From: Anniella stebbinsi
Taxonomy: Eukaryota > Chordata > Lepidosauria > Squamata > Anniellidae
NCBI GenBank assembly: GCA_029215795.1
Contig: JARDYH010000001.1
Coordinates: 188,983,654 to 189,047,653, forward strand
DNA length: 64,000 bases
Direction of reading: 5' to 3'
The notes under the pieces are model-generated. The model worked only from the letters and a program-made list of their open reading frames with translations, did not search any database and was not told where the DNA came from. Positions 46,159 to 57,471 of this stretch are shown piece by piece (position 1 is the stretch's first letter; each line of letters opens with the position of its first letter). The translations under genes and the position numbers were made by a program.

Positions 46159-46723
46159 CTTCAGAGTTCTGAAGCTTCATGCCTCCCCATTGACTATCAT
46201 TGGAAACCAACAAATATCTATAAATAGTTTTTATTTATTTATTGCTTTTCGACATATTTGGAAGACATTACTTGGAAGGCAATGGAGGAGGAGCGAAGAG
46301 GACTGAGCTGCTTAGCCTTTGTTTTCCTATCCCCATGTTCCCCAAAATGGGAAATACAAGGCAGGGACAAAGATGCCTCAGTCAGTCCCCTTCACTCCTC
46401 TGTTGCTTTACAATGGAGGGCCCCGTCTACATAGAGACACTTTCCAACACGATTCAGTTTAAAACCACATTTTCATCAAAATAGATTCACTCTTCCTATG
46501 ACACACACAGTCAATTAAAGCGACATATACAAAAGAAGAAGAAAGAACCACTTTTGTATGGCATTAGTTCAGGCATATGTGGGTGGAGATTTGTGGCATC
46601 AACAATTTCCTTTCATGAAAAAATGTCATTAACCTTTTGCTAAGGTCCACTTTCCTGGAAAAGTGCAGTGCAGTGGAGGTCAGTGGAGTGGAAAGCAGGG
46701 TCAGCAGAGGCCAAGCCAAGGGG

Positions 46724-47043
46724 TAGGGGGACCATATGGAAAGGAGGACAGGGCTCTTGTATCTTTAACAATTGCGTAGAAAAGGGAATTTCAGCAGGTG
46801 TCATTTGTATGCATGCAGCACCTGGTGAAATTTCCTCTTCATCACAACACTTAAAACTGCAGGAGCCCAGCCCTCATTTGTATCTGTTCACTCTAGTATA
46901 GCTCCTGTAGCTTTAACTGTTGTGATGAAGAGGGAATTTCATCAGGTGCTGCATGCATACAAATGACACCTGATGAAATTCCCCTTTCTATACAACTGTT
47001 AAAGATACAGGAGCCCTGTCCTGCTTTTCATATGGTCACCCTA
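46724..47043. mobile_element. 320-bp palindromic hAT-like MITE, copy 4
   Basis: Starts TAGGGGGACC and ends GGTCACCCTA, with an exact 8-bp duplication CCAAGGGG (46716-46723, 47044-47051). It is of the AGGAGGACAGGG subfamily, as is copy 1. Palindromic and non-coding. Confidence 0.92.
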
Positions 47044-47289
47044 CCAAGGGGTTCTTTTGAATTTGTAACAGCCAGCAATACATTTAACAGAAAGAGAAAA
47101 CTGAAGCACATGAACGTTGCACATATGTGCAAAGGACAGGATGGGGAAAATCACAGTTACACAAAATCTTTCCTTTTGACCTACATTTTCCTGTTCCAGC
47201 CTGAAGACTGGCAATGCTTATATTAAATATTCAAAATTTGAAAAAGATCCTCTTGCTTTTCATACGCTTTACTTATATGCCTCCATCTT

Positions 47290-48541
47290 CTGCATGGACA
47301 TAAACTCAAAGAAACTTTGAACTATTCACAGGTTTGTGCATGCTGACTTTGAATTTAAAATTATTGTTTATGCTGATGATCTTGTATTGTTTATTTCTAA
47401 ACTCCAGGCATCTATTCTTGCTTTGATGAAATTGATTAATTGAGTCTGTGGGGTAAAATCAACACACTTAAGATGAATATACTTTGAATTCTCTGTTATG
47501 CGTGGGATTCCTTTACTTATACCTGGCAAATACTTTCAACAACTTATTGCTTTGTTTCGTATTTTTTTCTGGGGTTCTTCCCTACCTCGAATATCTCTTG
47601 ATACGCATGCAACTTCCGATTAAAGAAGGCAGGTTTGGATTTCCAGACCTAGCTTTGTATCATCGGGCCTATCTATTGACTTGTACTAAGTTTTGGTCTT
47701 CTCCAGTTTGCTTAGATATGCCACCCTGGTCAGTGTTGGAATCCTTATGGTTAGAACTGCTTCCTAAATGGATGGCACTCGATTCTTGACATGTTAGATT
47801 AAATAATCCTCCTCCTACAATCTTGGCTGCTAGAGAGGAATGGTGCATAGTATCGCGTCAATTGCAGTTTGACCCATTTTCTCACGCAAAATTGACTTTA
47901 TGGGGAAATCCAGATTGAAAAATTGGGGGAAATGTTTTTGTGGAGGACATGGACGGATAAGGCAATTTTTACTTTGGATCAATTAATAGGTTCAGATGAT
48001 GAGTTTTTGTCATTTTCTGATTTGCGTATTAAATATAATTTACCTGCTACAGCTGAATGGCCAATACTTACAATTGCAACACTTGCTGAAATCTAGGTTT
48101 GGGCCAGCTGCTTTTATGGCCTCAAAGCCTCCATTACTGTTAGAAACACTTATAGTAGCTGAGCAGACATGTCAATCCACAACCCATATATATAAATATT
48201 TAGTAGTAGTAAATAAATACGATACTCATAGTTTAAGACAGGATTGGAATTGAGAATTAGAGTATCCTATTTTGCCTAATCAATGGACTGTTGCCTTAGA
48301 GACTGTATCTGAAGTTTCTATGGATCTTAGGCTATGTCTTATTCAGCAAAAACTCCTGTTCCAGGTCTACTGGACCGCACAATGTCTTTTCAACAAGGGT
48401 CTATCTAATTTACATAATTGTTGGAGATGTAATGCATCTAATGCTTCTTTTAACTCATATGTTTTGACAATGCTCAGTAGTCTCCTCCTTTCGGGAGGAG
48501 GTTAAAATAAGGAGATATCTTGTCCTGAATCAATCTTTAAT
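47290..48541 (+). pseudogene. Older L1 ORF2, 5' part of interrupted copy
   Basis: Degenerate L1 ORF2 coding sequence. The reverse-transcriptase motif FKIIVYADDLVLF is readable with Tyr-Ala-Asp-Asp at 47369-47380. Farther on come QLPIKEGRFGFPDLALYHRAY (post-RT region) and the C-terminal part to about 48505. Stops and frame changes are frequent. The copy is split by a younger L1 and resumes at 54129. Its 5' part is missing. Confidence 0.8.
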
Positions 48542-48920
48542 ATGAAAAGATGTGGGGGGGCGGAGCATCGGTCATGGAGTGAGCGGATGGACTTTCACCC
48601 TCTCCTGGATGATTGTTAAGTAAAAGCGTGTTATCCTAATTAATAGATCTTCAAATCGTAAGTCAAGATAAATGTTGGCAAGGGGAATAATTACAGAAGC
48701 TAAGATAGTGGAAGGGAGCCGATGAATCATCGGTTTGACGCTGGAAACTCGGGGGAGCCGGACGGGACTAGAATTGTGCTTTGCTGATATAAACTGCAAT
48801 AAATTTAAAAGAATTACTTCTTACCTTGCCTTGGAGACATTATATTTGAATTAGCTTTTAGCAAACACCTGGATAAAGCTAATAAATAGCCGTCAAGCTG
48901 TACTGTAGGCTGAATGTCTG

Positions 48921-49922
48921 ATGTCAGACAGAGGGGGGGGGGGAAATAATAGGTTGAATGGAAAAAAGTGGATAAGAGCAAGGAAGCACCCCTCGGACAC
49001 CAGTTGGACTCGTCTGTCTCGAAAGAATTCAGACAATTCGGCCGCAGATATGTCAGACGGCAAGACTGCGCAGCAGGCTTCGGCCGCTGGCAATATCAAA
49101 GATGGCTGTAAGCCTGGAGCGGTTCCCAAGGCAATAAAACAACAAACAGAAGCACTGTCCCTGGAGATGCTTCAAGCTAATCTTTTAGGTCTGATGGAGC
49201 GCCATAAGCAGGAAATGTTGGTGGAGGTTAAAAAGATTCAGTCCTCACAAGTTGAATTGCAAACAAGTCTCCAAAAGATAAGTGATAGATATGAATCGTT
49301 GGAGCAGCAGGTTGTGCAAAACAGAGATAAATTGGAGCATAATGAAGAACGAGTAATAGATTTGGATCTACGGCTAATCTCTATGGAGGATAAAGATCGG
49401 AGGATGAACATTCGCATTAGAAAATACGCTGAACAGCAAGCAGAAAATCCAAAGAGTTTGAAAGCAAGTGTTATGCAATGGATAAAAGGATTAGACCCTC
49501 AGGGATTGTGGGTTGAAGAGGATTTGGAAAGGGTCCACAGAGTGGGCCCCAAAAGAACTGGGACGCTCCCAAGAGATGTAATTGTGAGATTTGCCATCTT
49601 TTACAAAAAAGAGAAATTAATGCAGATTATCAGAAGTGCTGGGCAAGTGATGTTTCAATCTTCACCAATTCAGATATTTCAAGATCTTTGTTTCCAGACT
49701 ATCCAGTGGAGGAAGAGCGTGAAGCTTTGTACAACCATTCTACGCAAGAACTCAATTGTTTACAGTTGGGGGTACCCGGTCTTCTTGAGATTCATCTACA
49801 AAGGGAAACAACAGAGAATAAATTCTTGTGAGCAAGGGTTGGAATTGCTGAAGTCCCTGGGGCTGATGGAGGAAGATGCAGAGAAAGAAGATGGAGGGGC
49901 AGCTGGAGGAAGTGTTGTATGA
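48921..49922 (+). CDS. L1 ORF1 RNA-binding protein, intact frame
   Basis: 333 codons without a break. An N-terminal basic and low-complexity part (residues 1-80) precedes a long coiled coil (about 85-160: LEMLQANLLGLMERHKQEML, then heptads to ISMEDKDRR), which would trimerise the protein. Next is the RRM-like core beginning RRMNIRIRKY, a variant of the usual L1 RRxNLRI motif, and then a C-terminal domain (RDVIVRFAIFYKKEKLMQII). L1 ORF1 proteins bind LINE RNA and act as a chaperone in the cytoplasmic ribonucleoprotein. The start at 48921 is the first ATG in a short 5' leader. Some core residues look substituted, so activity is not assured. Confidence 0.85.
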   Translation: MSDRGGGGNNRLNGKKWIRARKHPSDTSWTRLSRKNSDNSAADMSDGKTAQQASAAGNIKDGCKPGAVPKAIKQQTEALSLEMLQANLLGLMERHKQEMLVEVKKIQSSQVELQTSLQKISDRYESLEQQVVQNRDKLEHNEERVIDLDLRLISMEDKDRRMNIRIRKYAEQQAENPKSLKASVMQWIKGLDPQGLWVEEDLERVHRVGPKRTGTLPRDVIVRFAIFYKKEKLMQIIRSAGQVMFQSSPIQIFQDLCFQTIQWRKSVKLCTTILRKNSIVYSWGYPVFLRFIYKGKQQRINSCEQGLELLKSLGLMEEDAEKEDGGAAGGSVV

Positions 49923-50176
49923 CTGAGATAAATTTTAAAGAAGGATAACAATGGAAGAAAAGGAGAGGGGGTTCTGTTTGGGTTCCATGTCGGGTGTTTG
50001 CCGTTTCCCCCCCCCCCCGATGGGTTCTAAGAAGAGAGGAAGAAGAAGAACCTTGGCCCAGGGCGACCTAGGATGGGAAGGGGGGAAATGGGGGGTATAT
50101 GTGGGGGAGGGGGGAGGGCGAGGGGGATTGAATGTGTCACAGAACGAGACCTGAAGGGAAAACCAAAATTGGAGAT

Positions 50177-53100
50177 ATGGGAAGCAAATTAAGATTAGTA
50201 ACTTTAAATGTAAATGGGCTGGGCAGTGTTGTTAAAAGGAAGAGAATTGAAGGGCTTTTGAGAAAAAAGAAAGCTGATATAATATTTTTACAAGAAACGC
50301 ATCAGAAAGAAGATGGAAGAAATCAATTAAAATTGGGGGATATGGGCATATATGAGAAAGCATATGGAACTTCAAAAGCAAGAGGGGTTGCGATAATAAT
50401 TTCTAAAAAATGTGCATTTAATGTTGTTAAGGTGGTAAAGGATGTAGAGGGAAGATTTATTATATTACAGGGTCTCCTGGGGGAAGAAAAACTTATTTTG
50501 ATTAATGTATATGCGCCAAATGTAAAGCAAGTGGAATTTTATGATAAAGTGTTTAGAATTATTGGGAATCTAGGGAACGTAAATATGGTAATGGCGGGGG
50601 ATTTTAATATGGTGATGGATAGAAGTAAGGATAAAGATAATTCAAAAGGTATAGGGAAAACGGGTTTAGCAAGAGTAATGGAGCATAAAGAATTAAAGGA
50701 TGTTTGGAGAGAAATAAAGGGGGACGAAACAAAATACACCTTTTATTCACCAAAATATAAGAGTTTCTCTAGGATTGATTATATATTTGTGACAAAGAAT
50801 ATGCTTTCAAAGATTATGGATTGTGAAATTGATGTAATTAAAGTTTCAGATCACGCAGTAATGACAATGGATATCAAAGTAAAGAAAGATTATAGAGAGG
50901 CCAAAAGATGGAGATTAGATACTAAGATTTTAAATTATAAAAATATTGTTGAGAAAATGAAAAAGGAGATTAAGTGTATTTGGGAAATAAATGAATCAGG
51001 GATAATCTCGCAGGGGATGGTTTGGGACACGATGAAAGCAGTAGTGAGAGGTATTTGTATTAGAGAAACGTGTAAATTAAGAAGACAACAAGAGGCACAT
51101 AGTAAAAAGATTGAAGAAGATATTAGGGAATTAGAGCAACAATTTAGGAGTAAGAAGGATATGCGTATATATGCCCAACTCCAAGCAAAAAAAAAAGGAA
51201 TTAGAGGGGGAGGACATAGAAAGAGTTCAAAAAGAATTAATATATATGAAAAGGAATTTTTTTGAGTATAGTAACAGAAATTCTAGAATGCTGGCAAGAT
51301 CAACGCAATCAAAGAAGGAGAAAAATATAATAGGGACAATTAAAGACAAAATGGGGGAAAATGTAATTTAATGAGGGATAAATTAAATTTTTTTGAGGGA
51401 TTCTATCGGGAATTATATACTTCAGATGCGATTCCACAAATGAGAATACAAGAATATGTAGAGAAAAATTGGAAGGTAAAATTAAAAGATAAGGATAGGG
51501 ATTATATGGAAGCTTTGGTGACGGAAAAAGAAATAGAGGAGAGTATTGATAAATTGAAAGGAGGGAAATCTCCAGGAGTGGATGGACTGGGGCCGGAGTA
51601 TTATAAGATATTTAAAGAAATTTTAGTATCAAAAATGGAGATATTATTTAATAATATTATAAAGGGTGAGAAGACCCCGCCGTCGTGGGAACATTCGTTG
51701 ATAATTTTAATTCCGAAAGTGGATAAGGACTTGATGGATCCAGCTTTGTATAGACCTATATCGTTAATTAATCAGGATGCTAAGATTTTCACAGTGATTA
51801 TGGCAAAAAGATTAAATTCCTTTATAAATGATTATATTAAAAAGGATCAATGTGGATTTATTCCAGGAAGGCAAATGCCAAATTTAATAGGGAGGGTTTT
51901 AAACATAATAAACTGTATTAAAAGAAGAAATTTAAAAGCAGGATTGATAGCATTGGATATTTTTAAAGCCTTTGATTGCGTGGAATGGCAGGCGTTAAAA
52001 ACTATTGTAAAAATATTCGGCTTTGGAGAAAGATTTGTGGGGGTGATTAATCAGTTGTATGCAAATAATAAGGCAGAGGTGATGGTAAATGATGGCCTAA
52101 CACAACAGATTACCTTAGCCCGGGGTACTAGACAAGGGTGTCCTCTCTCCCCGATATTATTTGCAATTGTGATTGAAATGTTAGCAAATTGTATTAGGGA
52201 AGATGAGAAACTAAAAGGGATAGGAGAACAGGATAAAATAAAAATTAATATGTTTGCGGATGATACTTTATTGACATTAGAAAATCCGGGGGGGAATATA
52301 GAAGGACTCCAAAAACATTTGAGGGAATTTGGAGAGGTTACGGGGTTGCAGATAAATTGGGGGAAATCTAATATGATGCTTTTTAACTATGATAAGGTAG
52401 AAGAAGATGAGTTCAGTTTAAGGTTAGGTTTGAAGGTTAAAATATATTGGGTTACTTAGGAGTTTTTATTTCTAAAGAGTTAGAAAACTTAGAAGAAATA
52501 AATTTTAGTAGATTGAAAATTAAAATATTACAGAAGTTAGAGGCTTATAGGAAGGTTAAGCTGTCGTGGTTTGGTAGAATAGCGGTAATTAAAATGAAGA
52601 TACTACCAATGATTAATTTTTTGTTTAGGATGTTACCAATTAAGATAATGGAAGTAGAAATTAAAAGTTGGCAGTGTATGATAAATAATTATTGCAATGG
52701 GGATAAGAAGACAAGAATAAATAAAATAAATTGGTATAAGAATCAAAGGGAAGGAGGCTTAGGTTTACCGAATATAAAGATGTATTATATTGCTAACCAA
52801 TTAAGGTATGTCATAAGTAGCATAGTTGGGGATGAGGATTTAGAATGGTTAGAACCGCAGACAAAGAAACTAGAGTGTAAGCTACAGAATGTTTTCTTTA
52901 GTAATATAAAAAAGATTCAAATGAAAGAAATAGTTAATCCCATCTTAAGAAATATTAGAGAAATTTGGGAAAAGTATAAGAAGAAATTAATGCCAGGAAT
53001 TTCCCCTCTGTCCCCAGTGGTTTTAATGGATAACTTCCCAGGTAATTTGAGAGGAGAATTGGAGGGGTTATTAAGGGGGAAAAAAATAATTAAATTGAAA

Positions 53101-54009
53101 GATTGGGTAATGAAAATGACCAATAAAAAACAAATAGAAGAAATATTAACGGGTCAGGAAAATTTATGGTTTAAGAGTATGCAATTGGAACAGTGGACAG
53201 TCAAATGGAAGAAGCAAAATAAGGAGTGTAGAAAGGAAACAAGCTTTGAAAAGTTAATTGAGGTTAGACAGAAGGTGGGAGGAAATAATATGGATAGTAG
53301 AAGTAAAAAAGGTTTAATGAGCGAGATTTATAAGATATTAGTGGAGGAGGATAAGGGGTATGAAAGCTTGAAAACAATCTGGGAAGAGGATTTGAAAATT
53401 CAGATCACTGGGGACAGCTGGAGAAAGATATGGGAATCAAGAAATTTAAAGTTATTTTCTATAAGGATAAAAGAAAATCAGTGTAAAATTATTTGGAGAT
53501 GGTATCTCACTCCAGTAAGGTTACATCAGATAGATAAGAAGGCTTCAAGTTATTGTTGGAGGGGATGTCAGGAATTGGGGACATATTTCCATATGTGGTA
53601 GACTTGTGAACATGTTAAAAAAATTTGGGAGAGAGTTTTTAAGGAGATAAATGAGATAGTAGATAAAAAGGTAGAGGCAAGTCCGAAGATAGCTTTATTG
53701 GGTTTATTTGATAAAGAACATGGTAATAATAATATTAAAGAATTAATAAATAATCTCCTGACTCCGGCAAGACTTATGATAGCCAAAAATTGGAAAACAC
53801 AAGGGGATTATTGTATGGAAGAGTGGTATAAAGGAGTGTGGGATATTGTTATTAATGATAGATTAACTTGTGCAATGAAAGTAAAGATGGGATTAACTAA
53901 AAAGAATGATTTTGGAAGGATTTGGGCTATGTTTCTAGAATATGTTTTAGAAAAGGGGAGAGGTTATACACCGTCTAAAGAATCAATGCAGTTTTGGAAA
54001 TATTTATAA
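50177..54009 (+). pseudogene. L1 ORF2 endonuclease-reverse transcriptase, lightly broken
   Basis: The endonuclease domain (50177-50880) shows TLNVNGL, FLQETH, MAGDFN, SRIDYIF and VSDHAVM, the AP-endonuclease-type active site that nicks target DNA. A frame change falls in the A-run near 51188-51197 and another near 51360. The reverse transcriptase follows (51371-52450): LIPKVDKD, YRPISLIN, LIALDIFKAFDCV (motif A), TRQGCPLSPILFAIV (motif B), NMFADDTLL (motif C; Phe-Ala-Asp-Asp). A third frame change lies near 52440. The C-terminal region has one TAG at 53599-53601 within the Cys-rich segment, and the frame ends at 54009. Three indels and one stop disable it; the catalytic residues are kept. Confidence 0.9.
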
Positions 54010-54128
54010 GTAATAGGGTTAGAAGGTCTCGGGAGGTAGGGAGCACGGGGGGTTGTTGAGGCTTTGTATTGTGTATTGTTTGTTATATGTTGAAATTAAT
54101 AAAAAAATGAAAAAAATGAAAAGATGTG

Positions 54129-54520
54129 CATGCCCTTCTAAACTACCTGCCAGTTTCTTGGAAACTAACACAGGGTCAGCACAAATGGATTTTCAGAGCC
54201 CTTGTGACAGCTAAAAGACTATACTATCATATTGGAAGGATAAATGCTCACCTCCCATAATGCAATGGATTGAGGACTTAATAACCGTACCAACATTTGA
54301 ACGGGTGATATATAGGCACAACTTGCGAATAGATAAATACATGGCTATATGGTCTGTGTTTTTTTAAAGACCTATGTATAATTCTCTCCCCTTTTTTAAA
54401 AAAAAATCAATGAAAAATGACATTGCTCTACATATAATGTGTGTTTTTTTACAATTTCTTTTTGTTTTTATTGCTCTGTTTTTTGATATTCACAATATAA
54501 AGAAAAAATTAAAAATGTTG
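54129..54520 (+). pseudogene. Older L1 ORF2, 3' part of interrupted copy
   Basis: Continuation of the older L1 after the younger insertion. The sequence reads AKRLYYHIGRINAHLP-like words, MQWIEDLITVPTFERVIYRH and NLRIDKYMAIW, the usual L1 ORF2 C terminus, then a T/A-rich 3' untranslated region to about 54520. The joint with 48541 across the insertion is continuous. Confidence 0.8.
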
Positions 54521-54639
54521 CATATTTTGGTTTGAAGATAATGTTTTTGGTACTTGGAATTGGAAGCATCTCCACATATGAATCTGCCCATAATTCACAC
54601 TAATCATTGGAGGCCCTGTTATATGTCCCAGCAGAGAGG

Positions 54640-54925
54640 TTAGGCTGGTGGGTACTTAGGACAAGGCCTTTTCAGTAGCAACACCCTGATTGTGGAATTC
54701 GCTCCTGAGGGAGAGACGAGTTTGTCTCCCTCATTGCTCTGTTTTAAAACAGTGAAGACTATTCTGTTCCATCAGGCTTCTTAACTCCCTAATTTTCATT
54801 TTAACTCTCAGATCTTATTTTATTTATAGCTGTGATCCTGTGTTTTATATGTGAAGTTTTTAATGGTACATTGATTGTAAATCACTTTGAGTACTGTTAG
54901 ACAGAGGGTGCAATTCATAAACATA
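54640..54925 (+). mobile_element. L2/CR1-group LINE 3' end
   Basis: GCCTTTTCAGTAGCAACACC, GTGGAATTCGCTCC and a following frame correspond to the AFSAVAPRLWNELP end of L2-like ORF2, followed by a typical TTGTAAATCACTTTGAGTA 3' end. Diverged. Confidence 0.65.
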
Positions 54926-54983
54926 AGAAAGAAATAACATAAATACATTTATGAAGGGCAATTGAGCAGTTAGGCTTGAAAAC

Positions 54984-56116
54984 TAGGGGTGTGCACGGAC
55001 CCCCCGGATCGGATCGGGACCTGGATCGGGACCTCCAATTTTGTCACGGATCAGTTCGGACAAAATCGGAGGCCCCCCGGACCGGATGGAGTCCGATCCC
55101 GATCCAAAAATCGGAAATTTTTGGATCGGCCGCCATTTTTTTCCCCATAGACTTGCATTGCAATGCAAGTCTATGGGGAAAAAAATGGCGGCGGGTGGGT
55201 GAGGGGGGCCTAACTCCCTCCCTCCCCCCCGGGGTCATCTGCTGTGGACGGCCCCGGCAGGTAAGCCCCCTCCCCTGCGCTCCCTACCCCCCCAGGGCCA
55301 TCCGCTTCCATCCGCTGGCGCCCGCGGGCGCCAGCAGATGGAAGCGGACGGCCCCGGGGGGGTAAGCCCCCTCCCCCCGCCCCCTGCTTACCTTCCTGGA
55401 ACGTCCGCTCCCGTCCGGCACCGGCCGCTACTGCTCCCGGGCTTCACGGCCTGCTCCTGGGTGGCGCGCTGGGTGATGTCATCACCCGGCGCGCCACCCT
55501 GGAGCAGGCCGTGAAGCCCGCTGGCAGTAGCCACCGGCGCCGGACTGGAGCGGGCGTCCCGGAAAGGTAAGGGCCCCCCTCCTACCCTCCGCGTGCCCCC
55601 TCCTCCCCTCCGCGCACCCCCTCCTTACCTTTCCAGGACGCCCGCTCCCGTCCGGCGCCGGCGGCTACTGCCAGTGGGCTTTGCGGCCTGCTCTAGAGTG
55701 CCGTGCCAGGTGATGTCATCACCCAACGCGCCACCCGGGAGCAGGCCGTGAAGCCCGGGAGCAGTAGCGGCCGGCGCCGGACGGGAGCGGACGTTCCAGG
55801 AAGGTAAGCCTGCCGCGCGCGCCCCCCCTCCCCTCCCCCCACCCCCTGCTTACCTTCCCCGCTAGGGAAGGGCCCCCCCCCCGCTGTCTACTTCCATCGG
55901 TGGGCGCCCGTTGGCGCCCGCCAATGGAAGCGGCGGCGGGTGCCAGTGGGCGCCCACCGATCCGCCGATCCATCCGAACTGGATCGGAACCTTTTCGGTT
56001 CGGTTCGGATTGGATCGGCCGATCCAGCGGGGAGATCGGAAATCGGATAATTTATCCGATTTCCCCCTGGATCAGATTCGGATCGTGGATCGGATCCGAT
56101 CCAGTGCACATCCCTA
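54984..56116. mobile_element. 1.13-kb hAT-like element of palindromic modules
   Basis: Starts TAGGGGTGTGCACGG and ends GTGCACATCCCTA, with an exact 8-bp duplication TTGAAAAC (54976-54983, 56117-56124). It is a sister of 44971-46158, with CGGATC-dense ends. Two palindromic modules (about 55387-55568 and 55622-55805) run from CTTACCTT to AAGGTAAG, both centred on TGATGTCATCA (about 55475 and 55711). Very GC-rich and CpG-rich interior. No protein. Confidence 0.92.
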
Positions 56117-56581
56117 TTGAAAACTACTGGTGTGCTACCAATAACTGTTTTGCTGGTTTCTGCCTACATGGCTTATTAACAGTTCAACTACTCAATTTCT
56201 TGCTTGCTTTGACGACAAACTGCTGGAAAATGTGACCATACTATGCTTCCTTGCATTTTTTCCTGATGAACTGAATTTATCACTTGCACTTTATCTACTC
56301 TAATTCTAGGCAGCAGTCTGAAACAAATGGCCAGAAAATCTGATTCAGTAGTATGAAATGTATGTTTATCCATGGGTATCTTGCAGCACACCCAAAAGAA
56401 GTCTATCCCATTGTGGAAGTAGGAGGGCTTATTTTACACAAGATTCTTTCTAAGGTGTTTGTGCTCTCTCCCAGCCTTACTTGGCTTGGGGTTAATACAG
56501 ATCCTTGTATAATAATTTAATAAATGACGGAATAGTCCATATTAAGTGTAGCTTCCATGTTTACACTGTTCACCAGTGGAT

Positions 56582-56809
56582 TTAACAAAACTGAAAAATC
56601 TCGCTCAAAACTCCTGTTGTTACTGTAGAGAGAGTTGTGGATCGACGTGTCTGTTCAGCTGCTATAAGTGTTTCTAACAATAATGGAGGCTCTGAAGCTG
56701 TGAAATCAGCTGGACCAAACCTAGATTCCAGCAACTGCTGCAATTGCAAGTATTGCCATTCAGCCGTAGTAGGTAAATTACATTTAGCACGTAAATCAAA
56801 AAATGACAA
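56582..56809 (-). pseudogene. L1 ORF2 C-terminal fragment, minus strand
   Basis: The frame reads FFDLRAKCNLPTTAEWQYLQ, then LLESRFGPADFTASEPPLLL, closely matching the older L1 near 48010-48160. It is a short fragment of the same L1 lineage. Confidence 0.75.
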
Positions 56810-56814
56810 AAACT

Positions 56815-57248
56815 ACACATATGTGCCAAATTTGAGATCAATCCCTCCAACCCTTGATTTTATATGAATTTATTAAAGATTGTTTCAGTTCTGACAGATC
56901 AGAATGACAGCTTGCCACATGCGTTCATTCAGACCTGTCAGAACGTAAACGATCTTTTAAAAATTCATATAAAATCGAAGGTTGGAGGGATCGATCTCAA
57001 ATTTCATACACATACTTAGGCATACCCCATAAGTACTGTGGCCAAGTTTCAAGTGTCTAACTTTTAAATTACGGAAGTTATAGGTATATTTATATAGCAC
57101 TCCGATAAAACAATAAAATCACCGGAAAATTATCGTCTCTGATGATTATCGTAGGTTTTTCTATCGTATCGTCACCGTTAAACACATGCACGATAACGAC
57201 CTTATCGTATCATTATCGTACATTTTAATGATACGATACACATCCCTA
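56815..57248. mobile_element. Right half of a 31645-type hAT-like element
   Basis: Carries the same blocks (CCTCCAACC, CAGAATGACAGCTTGCCAC, CATACACATACTTAGGCATACC) and ends in CGATACACATCCCTA at 57248, as the 31645-36116 family does. The left end is missing. Confidence 0.75.
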
Positions 57249-57463
57249 ATATTCACAATGAAAAAGGGAAAAACAAACAAACAAACAACATTTATTGCTT
57301 ATTAGCCAGACAGGCCATGTGCATACAGAAACACAATACAAACTCCTCTCAGCCAGAGGGAATATCAAAATACAGAGTGTTAGTAAAATAGCTAACAAGG
57401 GCAAGTTAAAACATCTTGTAATCCTGGACAATATTTGCTAACATGTCATATTATATTGATAAG
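57249..57463 (-). mobile_element. LINE 3' end, minus strand (outer part)
   Basis: Minus strand ends in a (TTTG)n-type tail (57275-57288). It is the 3' part of the LINE that resumes at 60566 after the inserted hAT-like element. The clade is not clear. Confidence 0.55.
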
Positions 57464-57471
57464 TTTAGTCT

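Larger units (their letters stand above)
48542..54128 (+). mobile_element. Nearly full-length L1 LINE with 13-bp duplication
   Basis: The L1 body 48555-54115 is flanked by ATGAAAAGATGTG at 48542-48554 and 54116-54128, an exact target-site duplication. It has a 5' untranslated region of about 370 bp, ORF1 (48921-49922), a 250-bp gap with G-rich runs, ORF2 (50177-54009), a short 3' untranslated region and an A-rich tail. It is inserted in an older L1. Coding regions are AT-rich and lightly damaged, suggesting fairly recent arrival. Confidence 0.93.

Noticed and set aside
45714..46213. Overlapping open frames of about 147 codons in the GC-rich hAT-like element
   Set aside because: They arise from GATC and GC-rich repeats, occur in several frames at once and differ between the sister elements.
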